Origin: Botryllus schlosseri | Taxonomy: Eukaryota; Chordata; Ascidiacea; Stolidobranchia; Styelidae | Length of the DNA stretch: 25,355 bases | Direction: 5' to 3' | Assembly (NCBI GenBank): GCA_000444245.1 | Contig: ATSW01012763.1 | Location: 1-25,355, forward strand | Shown here: positions 19,035 to 25,355 of the stretch, piece by piece | How the letters are laid out: each line of letters begins with the position of its first letter | Numbering within the stretch: position 1 is the first letter of the stretch | The notes under the pieces: model-generated | What the model was told of the DNA's origin: nothing | The model's database searches: none | Seen by the model: the letters and a program-made list of their open reading frames with translations, nothing else | Position numbers and translations under genes: made by a program

Positions 19035-19125
19035 GTGAAAGAGATCTCAAGTAGCCGAGAAAATCAAGAAATACAGCACAGCTCTGAAGTATCGGAAAAA
19101 CCACCGTACACGGATGCACAGAGGC
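19035..19125 (+). CDS. Carbohydrate sulfotransferase, exon 2 (stem)
   Basis: A 91-bp exon of about 30 codons, reading VKEISSSRENQEIQHSSEV then SEKPPYTDAQR. This is a hydrophilic, Ser/Glu-rich stretch as expected for the lumenal stem between anchor and catalytic domain. The acceptor TATGTAG is phase 0 and the donor GTGAGT at 19126 is phase 1. Both fit exon 1 and exon 3 exactly, the main support for this exon, which is too short to be found by length. The acceptor lacks a long pyrimidine tract. Confidence 0.65.
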
Positions 19126-19267
19126 GTGAGTATTTCGATTCAGAAGATTAGATATTGTACTACATGTAGAAACGTTATGTCCAACTCCAAACCCACATTC
19201 AGCTTTAAAAAACATCGTACATCCGATCTGATTTTGATTGGCCTACCCATCAAATGAGGAGGGTTGG

Positions 19268-19415
19268 TTCGATTATGTTCACAATAAGAACAGTTATGTT
19301 CACAATAAGAATAACAGTCTCATGTTCACAATAAGAACAGTCATGTTCACAATAAGAACAGTCTCATGTTCCAAATAAGAACAATCGTTATATTCACAAT
19401 AACGTCAGTCGCAGC
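19268..19415 (+). repeat. Tandem module A, first left block
   Basis: Repeats of ATGTTCACAATAAGAACAG with CT or T spacers, about six units, some with small indels. The same module returns at 19966-20160, and inverted (TTCTTATTGTGAACAT) at 22105-22250. Confidence 0.85.
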
Positions 19416-19429
19416 ACCAACATATCCGC

Positions 19430-19925
19430 CGGACACGATGTCCGAGTGGCAACATATAGTCCGAACACACCCCAAACATGATGTCCGAACACCCCAGACT
19501 CGATGTCCGAGTGCCAAAGCAGTCCGACCACACCTCATAGAGGATGTCCGAACACCCTCAGCCGCGATGTTTGAGTGCCAACGCAGTTCGAACACACCCC
19601 AGACATGATGTCCGAACACGACCCGAACACGACCCAAACACGATGTCCGATTGGAAACACGGTGAGAACAGACCCCAGACATGATGTCCGAACACCCGCC
19701 AGACACGATGTCCGAGTGTCAACGCAGTCCGGATACACCCCGAACATGATGTTCTGAACACACCCCAGACATGATGTCTGAACACATCCCTGGGCATGAT
19801 GTCCGAACACGATTCCCGATTGGCAACGCAGTTCGGAGACACATCAGTCATGATATTCGAACACCCCCAGACACGATGTCCGAGTGTCAATGCAGTCCGA
19901 AGACACTCCAGACATGATGTCTGGG
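19430..19925 (+). repeat. Tandem module B, left block
   Basis: Diverged repeats built from GACATGATGTCCGAACAC, CCCCAGACACGATGTCCGA and GTGCCAACGCAGTCCGA. The unit is composite and roughly 60 bp, with half-units near 30 bp. Further copies are at 20161-20277 and 20375-20450. Inverted copies lie at 20521-20782 and 22051-22080. Confidence 0.8.
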
Positions 19926-20277
19926 GTAGGATCGGACTGTGTTGCCAGTCGTCGTCAGTCATGTTTGAAATAAGAACAGGCTCATGTTCACAATAGGAAC
20001 AGTCATGTTCACAATAAGAACAGTCTCATGTTCACAATAAGAACAGTCATGCTCACAATAAGAACAGTCTCATGTTCACAATATGAACAGTCTCATGTTC
20101 ACAATATGAACAGTCTCATGTTCACAATAAGAACAGTTGTTATATTCACAATAACGACAGTCGCAGTACCAACATATCCCAGACACTGTGTCCGAACACC
20201 CCCAGACACGATGTCCGAGTGCTAACGCAGTCCGAACACACCCAGACACGATGTCCGAGTGCCACAGCAGTCCGAAC

Positions 20278-20374
20278 CAGAGGTGGTCAAAGTAGTCAAG
20301 AAAGCTACTCAAGTAGAAGTAAAAGTAGCGACGAATAAATCTACTCAAGTACAAGTAGAAGCACTTCTTTCATA
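20278..20374. mobile_element. Short AGTAGAAG-family insertion
   Basis: It begins CAGAGGTGGTCAAAGTAG and continues with ACTCAAGTAGAAGTAAAAG and a second CTCAAGTACAAGTAGAAG. It interrupts module B of the foldback. Only one recognisable end is present. Confidence 0.6.
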
Positions 20375-20782
20375 AGCCCAAGACATGATGCCAGAACTCA
20401 CCCCAGACACGATGTCCGATTGACAACACAGTCCGTAAGACACCCACGCAGGCATGGGGTAATCGTGATTAGTAGTCATAATCGGTTACAGGAATTTAAA
20501 GTGATCGTATAATCGCAGCGTGTCTGGGGCGTAGCGTTTTCGAACATCATTTCTGTGGACTGTTCGGACATTAAGTATGGGGGTGATCGGACATCATGTC
20601 TGGGGTGTGTTCGGACTATGTTTCCACTCGGAAATCGTGTTTGGGGCATGTTCGGACATCATGTCTGGGGTGTGTTCGGACTGCTTTGGCCACTCGGAAA
20701 TCGTGTTTGGGGCATGTTCGGACATCGAGTCTGGGGAGTGTTCGGACATCATGTCTGGTGTGTGTTCGGACTATGTTGCTAC

Positions 20783-22050
20783 CAGAGGTGGTCAGTAACG
20801 AAGTACTTCTACTTTGTCGAAGTACTCAAGTAGTTTTCCTCTACTTCTGGTACTTACTTAAGTAGATCTGATTTTCGCTACTTCTACTTCGTAATATTTT
20901 GTGATCTACTTATTTACTTTTCGCTATTTTCAGTTTGTCAAGTAGAAGTAGTTTAATCCTCCAAACGGTAAGATAGCCTGAGCAATTTCGGGGCTGTTTT
21001 TACGGAGCATCAACATTTAATTTTCATAAGATTTGGGTAAAGCCCAGAATTTTCGTCGCGCTTCGCGCGCAGTGGATACGGAGTGACCAGTAGTATTTCA
21101 CGGTAATATCAGTGAATATAATTTAGGTAGCGGGTTGCGTGGTTCCGTTCACACCAAATTGTGCCCTTCCCCATATCAAATATTTCATCACAGTATATAA
21201 TATTATGGCTCATCATAACGTTTGAAACTGAAGTTTCGCAATCTAGCATTTACTCATCATATCGTAATCTAGCAGTCCATGTCGTGTTCTAATCGGAAAA
21301 AGTGGACTCTGGCTTATTTTTAGTTTTAGAGCTGTTTTAGCATACCAACCTTCGAAACTTTCTGGACTAAAGACATGAAATACATGCTCCGCTTTTAGAA
21401 GTAGTATTTATAATTCACTTTCAACTCCCAGTATCATATACTTTGACTTCTAATTAATATCCTTTCTTTTGTCTGGATAACATACATGTTGAAGTATCAA
21501 AGCAAGTGTAGTAATGCATTTAATTTCCGGAAATAAAGCTACACAGTATGGCATTTTTACGCTCCGGCATATTTTTTAATACCGTTTACTAATCACGCAA
21601 AGTGTTTACACCGTATCCTATACAACTTCTCTGTGTTGCTCTTCGACTTAACTACAGACCTTATAATATGGAGGCGGGCGCCATACCATGGTATATTTTC
21701 TAAAACTTATGCTGTTCGAGTGAACAGAGGATTAGTATCGCATTTCTATAACAATACTATCATTTTCATCCCATGATGCGGACGAATGCTTATGTTGTCG
21801 AAAATTGGATGCCTCCTACCTCCTGGCATGCATCAATATGAATCAAGCTCTGCCGCTTTCGCATAGCTCGATTTGCATCTTTTGACAATCCATGTGAGCG
21901 AATTACGATCGTTTTCACAACTACTTACTTACTTGAGCAGATTTGAAGTCAGTCCATTCTACTTCTACTTCAAGTAGTTTTAGGTTGCTTACGTAAGAAG
22001 TACTTCTACTTCTACTTGAGTAGATTTCTTGACTACTTTGACCACCTCTG
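20783..22050. mobile_element. 1.27-kb hAT-like element of the AGTAGAAG family
   Basis: The left end is CAGAGGTGGTCAGTAACG and the right end is TTTGACCACCTCTG. Subterminal AAGTACTTCTACTT / AAGTAGAAGTA repeats lie at both sides. The flanking 8-mers GTTGCTAC (20775-20782) and ATTGCCAC (22051-22058) agree at six of eight positions. Module B of the foldback resumes directly after the right flank, so this inserted into the foldback. The interior has no recognised transposase. Confidence 0.75.
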
Positions 22051-22150
22051 ATTGCCACTAGGACATCGTGTCTGGGAGATATGTTGGTGCTGCGACTGAC
22101 GTTATTGCTAATATAACGTCTGTTCTTATTGTGAACATGACTGTTCTCGA

Positions 22151-22178
22151 GGCCTACGATACTTAAGTATCGTAGGCC
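22151..22178. repeat. Perfect 28-bp palindrome
   Basis: Arms GGCCTACGATACTT and AAGTATCGTAGGCC meet without a spacer. It interrupts a unit of inverted module A in the right arm of the foldback, so it arrived after the array formed or is a local inversion product. Confidence 0.9.
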
Positions 22179-22389
22179 CCGCTGTTCTTATTGTGAACAT
22201 GAGACTGTTCTTATTATGAACAAAATTGTTTTTATTGTGAACATAATCGAACCAACCCTGTAGCATCAAATTCTATATCACCAATGCATCGACGTGAGAA
22301 TTTGTCGACATTCAACAACGGATATATCCCAATCTATAAATTAGGCCTATCCGGTACATACCCTAATTGTTCGGCATTTGGAATTTCAG

Positions 22390-22535
22390 TTGTGATGGAA
22401 AGATTTAACAAACGAAGCAATCACTTGATAGCTACATGTTCAAGACTAGGCACCAGTCGAAAGCTGTCTAGTAGCTCGATATACAAGAAAAACATATACT
22501 TGTCGAAGAGTCTATTTTACAGCGACAAATGGAAG
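22390..22535 (+). CDS. Carbohydrate sulfotransferase, exon 3
   Basis: The acceptor GGAATTTCAG ends at 22389 (phase 1) and the donor AAG|GTAAGC starts at 22536 (phase 0). The frame gives VMERFNKRSNHLIATCSRL, then a Ser/Lys-rich part and SLFYSDKWK. It corresponds to the helix-rich region with one conserved Cys that precedes the PAPS-binding loop in HNK-1/CHST family enzymes (usually a block like ERxxxLRxxC). The residue at the exon 2/3 junction becomes Leu (C + TT). Confidence 0.8.
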
Positions 22536-22862
22536 GTAAGCCGCCTATACTTAATATGGATATAGCGAGACTCATACAAATGTGGAAATCCATTGTGACT
22601 AGTTGGGAAATGGGCATATATTGTATTTTATATTGGCAAAGGCAAACATGCAATCGAGTTTCGATGAATACGCTATCTCGTCACTGACAGTCGTGACTGT
22701 AGAGGACACAGTGATTCAGATTTCAAATTCAAACTGCAGGAAATAGTTAGCCTCGGTGACGTCATATACAGCAAAATTTATTGTATAGTAAACGATTACA
22801 GCAAAACGTGTATCCCTGCGAAGCTACCAACTTTTATCGACGTATTGGACTTCTTATTACAG
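22536..22862 (+). other. Sulfotransferase intron 3
   Basis: A 327-bp intron with GTAAGC and TTATTACAG borders. It contains one TGACGTCA palindrome at 22757. Nothing else was recognised. Confidence 0.7.
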
Positions 22863-23507
22863 GTTCTCATGTGCTTGATTCCGAAATGTGCCACGAGGAG
22901 CCAAGCGACATTTCTCGGCACAAGCGAGGGTTTTGGAGCGAAAGCGATTCATCACGCTTACGATATCGCGGAAAAGTACCTATCGCCCCGCAAGGAGAAG
23001 AGCATTGAATCGGTAGCAAAGCGAATTGACGAATACACCAAAGTGGTCGTGGTCCGAGAGCCCTTCAGTCGGATTTTATCTGCCTTTCGAGATAAGATAG
23101 AGAATGGAGGCAAAGGAAGACATCATATAAAACTTTATAACGAAATAAAGAAACGAACGCGTTCAGATAATGTTACGTTTTCAAATTTCCTTGATTACCT
23201 TGTTCGCTCTAATGGCGATCCCCAAACTGATCCTCATTGGAACTACTACGAGAGGCTATGCTCGCCGTGTCATATCGATTATCATTATGTCGTTCACTTG
23301 GACACGTTTAAAGAAGACATGGATTTCATCATTAGAACAATTGGAATCAACAATTATACTTTGCCGCCTGCTTTCAACTCCTTCACTGATAACGAGACAG
23401 TTCGTAAATACTACCGCAACGTTTCGTACGCTCTTAAGAACGACCTGTTCTTACGTTACAAGACTGACTATGAGCTTTTTGGATTTAATCGACCGGAAAA
23501 TTTTTAA
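22863..23507 (+). CDS. Carbohydrate sulfotransferase, exon 4 (catalytic domain)
   Basis: Encodes the catalytic part of a Golgi enzyme that moves sulfate from PAPS to a sugar of a glycan (HNK-1ST/CHST8-14 group, Sulfotransfer_2 fold). It starts at the phase-0 acceptor TTATTACAG with VLMCLIPKCATRSQATF, the 5'-phosphosulfate loop, where PKxxCT is usual and PKCATRS is found here. VVVVREPFSRILSAF is the 3'-phosphate motif (Arg at about residue 176 of the joined protein). HWNYYERLCSPC and YHYVVHLDTFKEDMDF are conserved downstream blocks. Four N-glycosylation sites are seen (NVT, NYT, NET, NVS). It ends at TAA 23505-23507. The joined protein is about 325 residues, normal for the family. The sugar acceptor cannot be told. 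Confidence 0.92.
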   Translation, partial: VLMCLIPKCATRSQATFLGTSEGFGAKAIHHAYDIAEKYLSPRKEKSIESVAKRIDEYTKVVVVREPFSRILSAFRDKIENGGKGRHHIKLYNEIKKRTRSDNVTFSNFLDYLVRSNGDPQTDPHWNYYERLCSPCHIDYHYVVHLDTFKEDMDFIIRTIGINNYTLPPAFNSFTDNETVRKYYRNVSYALKNDLFLRYKTDYELFGFNRPENF

Positions 23508-24516
23508 CTCCAGTAATTCTTTTTTTTTTGTGCCTAGTAGATTTGTGATTGACACGCTAGATGTACGATTTGTGGAGAAACACAAACCAGTTTAGTCTTC
23601 AGTATTTCATTTGACCTAGTCTTTCTGACCCGACGATAGACGGACGGATATACTCCACCAATATTCATATGCGAGTGCGATAATTATTATCCTATTTATG
23701 TGGATGTGGAGAGCACATGCTTCCACCAATCCCATCGATAAACACTATGGTCACACTGTACAACTTTATTTATTCTTCATCAATGATGATCGTTAAGTTA
23801 CAGATTATTATCTGAGGTGGTTAAAATAGTCAGTGTAACGCCGTAAATTTTTAGTCAAGTACAAGTAAGCCTATAAGTAGCAATTTCCAAGACATGTCAA
23901 AACTACGTCAAGGGGGAAGTAGAAATGAAAGATATATGAAAAGTACTCATACGACTAGTTCAAAAAGCTTATAGTTCGTCACGTAGGGTCGCATACTTTT
24001 AGGAATTAATCGGATGTGACTACTTTCAACGCAAAATGACGAATGGCACCACAAGTAAATGGTATTCAAAAATATATTCAGTTACCGTGGACGCAGGGAC
24101 TATTTCACGCTGTTCTTTCGACAATTTCACCCATTTTAGTGACGCAAACTTATCCCGACACTGCATTCTACCTTTGAAAATACGAAGTGTAAAAGTAAAC
24201 TAGTATGTCCTACAAAAATGTTCCAGTAGAAGTGGAGGTATTCTAATAATATAAAAATTTAAGTCAGTGGTGCAAGTAAGGCAAACCTACTCGTGTAAGC
24301 ACCTTCTACGAAGTAAAAGTACTTCGTTACTGACCACCTATGCCTTTTATGGTCACTCCAATGTCAGCCATAGCGAGCAGAAAATGTTCATCATAGAAGC
24401 AAATGTTAAGCGGGCCGTTATAGAATGTCAAAGTATGGAAGCGCAACTGTCACATACAGCAGTTATAGAGACGAGACGTGCTTTTCATCTCCTGCTGGCA
24501 CTTGCGTCCAGAACAT
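23508..24516. other. Intergenic, mostly an AGTAGAAG-family element
   Basis: Holds the 3' flank of the sulfotransferase gene, with a T-rich run at 23520 and no AATAAA seen, then the hAT-like element at 23812-24342. A 141-residue open frame overlapping the end of exon 4 (23170-23595) is an out-of-frame shadow of the sulfotransferase. Confidence 0.55.
23812..24342. mobile_element. hAT-like element, AGTAGAAG family
   Basis: The left end CTGAGGTGGTTAAAATAGTC and the right end TTCGTTACTGACCACCTATG match the family ends CAGAGGTGG and CCACCTCTG. The interior shares GGGACTATTTCACG and the preceding CAAAAAGCTTATAGTT block with the degraded copy near 5700. The flanking 8-mers (ATTATTAT, CCTTTTAT) agree at only five of eight positions. 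Confidence 0.6.
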
Positions 24517-24776
24517 TTATCTGCATACTGCACCGGTCCTGGTGTACAAGCAAGTGCACATCGTTTTGCCGCGACAGGTGCGCAGCTGTTCTGAATTCGA
24601 GAACGGGCAGTAAGCGAAGCAGGCGCCTGAGCACCGCGGAGTCTCCATGTATCTTCTTCTTGACCACATCTCAGGATCGAAGCTACAGCGACACGGGACT
24701 ACTTCGATAAAGCTTTTCTCGTCGAGGTAGGAAAGGCACATTCCAGAGTCCGGACATTCAACTTTGCATACAGACG
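24517..24776 (-). CDS. Cysteine-rich exon, family unknown
   Basis: Minus-strand open frame ending in TAA (24517-24519). A CAG acceptor directly before 24776 would give a phase-1 border, as for the TIL exons. The 85 residues hold eleven cysteines: CKVECPDSGMC, CRC, CSGACFAYC, RTC and MCTC, with a last Cys two residues from the end. The second half has the order C-x3-C-x3-C-x10-C-x5-C-x-C. That resembles both a TIL domain lacking some cysteines and the CxxxC...CxC order of CS-alpha-beta defensin-type peptides. Neither is proven. An in-frame ATG exists at 24783 but no signal peptide follows it, so upstream exons are expected outside this stretch. Confidence 0.5.
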
Positions 24777-25148
24777 CTGCCATTCGAAGGCATTAGTATT
24801 AGCATATTACGGAAAGTGATAATGCTTAGCCTATAATAGATTGCGGATAGTATAATCATAAACAAACCTAAATGAATATATACTTAGCAACTCCAACAAT
24901 GCTAAACTCAGAACTAGAAATAACGCCGTAGATTGCTAATCAAGTGCAAGCAGAAGTAGCGATTTTAAAGTAAGTAACAAGTAAGTACTGTGGGTCTAGT
25001 TTTGCCAAGAAAACTGCTAAGTAGATTGGAAACAGTCTAAAATAATTATGACTTGAGTAAGAGGCGCAAGTAGGCGAAATCTTGCGCGAGTACCCGACAA
25101 AGTAAAAGTACTTAGTTACTGACTATACTACAGAATCAAACTATAGTA
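24777..25148. other. Spacer with an AGTAGAAG-family fragment
   Basis: From about 24905 to 25135 there is a degraded copy of the hAT-like family: AACGCCGTAGATT, CAAGCAGAAGTAGCG, GTCTAAAATAATTATGACT and the end AAGTACTTAGTTACTGACTA. Nothing is recognised in 24784-24900. Confidence 0.5.
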
Positions 25149-25355
25149 GGGGAGACCGGGGACAATTGTAACACTTTTCGTATTTTCCAACATTACGTGT
25201 TTTTCTCGTGGAAATTTCACTTCCAAAGTTTTATATAAAGAAGCCAACAACTCGATAGTTGATATGAAAACTAAATTGGAACTCAATCAACAATCAATCA
25301 TGGAAATTTTGGGTCGCAAAAATCGCCGCTCAAATGTTACAATCGCCCCGTACCC
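25149..25355 (+). mobile_element. GGGGAGACCGGGG DNA element, start only
   Basis: It begins GGGGAGACCGGGGACAA and TTGTAACAC, then runs parallel to the reverse complement of 16860-17020 (words AAGAAGCCAACAACTCGATA, CAATCAACAATCAATCAT, GCCGCTCAAATGTTA, ATCGCCCCGTACCC). The reading frame of that region is open in both copies. The window ends inside the element. Confidence 0.6.

Larger units (their letters stand above)
19256..22263. mobile_element. 3-kb foldback element of mirrored tandem repeats
   Basis: The ends are AGGGTTGGTTCGATTATG (from 19260) and its reverse complement CATAATCGAACCAACCCT (to 22259), set in a perfect 8-bp direct repeat CATCAAAT (19248-19255 and 22264-22271), four bases outside each end. 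Inside, module A (TTCACAATAAGAACAGT, units of about 20 bp) and module B (GATGTCCGAACACACCCC / CAGACATGATGTCCGA) are arranged A-B-A-B on the left and inverted B-A on the right. There is no transposase. The 8-bp duplication is compatible with the hAT or P superfamily, with the four-base offset unexplained. Confidence 0.75.
19126..22389 (+). other. Sulfotransferase intron 2, filled by a foldback element
   Basis: A 3.26-kb intron with GTGAGT and ATTTCAG borders. Almost all of it is the foldback element at 19256-22263 and the elements nested in it. Open frames seen here on both strands, such as those near 19347-19962 and 20555-20865, only translate the tandem repeats. Confidence 0.7.

Noticed and set aside
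19347-19962. Overlapping open frames on both strands with repeated VWGV, MSGVCS and HDVRT words
   Set aside because: They are translations of tandem module B in several frames at once; the repeats have no codon-level constraint.
20555-20865. Open frames with repeated CSDIMSGVCS or SCLGHVRT words on the plus strand
   Set aside because: Same repeat translated in inverted orientation; not a gene.
23170-23595. 141-residue plus-strand frame
   Set aside because: Overlaps sulfotransferase exon 4 in another frame; the sulfotransferase frame carries all conserved motifs.
1-25355. LTR retroelement, retroviral or other capsid-bearing element
   Set aside because: No paired long direct repeats, gag/pol/env-type domains or capsid-like frames were recognised anywhere in the window.

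Overview
This window reads as nuclear DNA of an invertebrate animal. Short coding exons are separated by long introns with GT/AG borders, the spacers are packed with short hAT-type elements, and there is a Penelope-like retroelement and a tRNA-derived SINE. Nothing fixes the phylum; a marine invertebrate (tunicate, hemichordate or lophotrochozoan) would fit. No rRNA gene, prokaryotic operon, CRISPR array or LTR element was seen.

Gene 1 (about 1-15560, + strand) is the 3' part of a gene for a secreted multi-TIL protein (trypsin-inhibitor-like cysteine-rich domains). Eight exons are supported: 407-601, 1058-1237, 1578-1763, 2641-2856, 3786-3968, 4196-4375, 6098-6289 and 15382-15560. Each encodes one ten-cysteine TIL domain. 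All junctions are phase 1, so exons can be duplicated or skipped without a frameshift. The last exon ends in a stop codon; the 5' end lies outside the window. The final intron is about 9.1 kb and is filled with transposon remains: a 5'-truncated Penelope-like element (6677-7672), hAT copies at 7853-8180, 8256-8738, 10254-11365 and 12261-14756, and a dispersed repeat.

Gene 2 (17840-23507, + strand) is a four-exon carbohydrate sulfotransferase of the HNK-1/chondroitin type (Sulfotransfer_2 family): 17841-17936, 19035-19125, 22390-22535 and 22863-23507. Joined with matching phases they give about 325 residues with an N-terminal signal anchor and both PAPS-binding motifs. Intron 2 holds a 3-kb foldback element (19256-22263) made of two tandem-repeat modules in mirror orientation, with hAT elements nested inside.

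Gene 3 is a single cysteine-rich exon on the minus strand (24517-24776), closed by a stop, of unknown family. It lies between members of an hAT-like family whose ends contain AGTAGAAG-type subrepeats.

Points most worth a second look: the phase-1 TIL array; the splice-acceptor-like site one base before the sulfotransferase ATG; the mirror-symmetric foldback; the telomere-like CCTAA core inside a palindromic hAT element; the CxxxC...CxC minus-strand exon; and an excess of TGACGTCA palindromes, some of them in Penelope-type tails.
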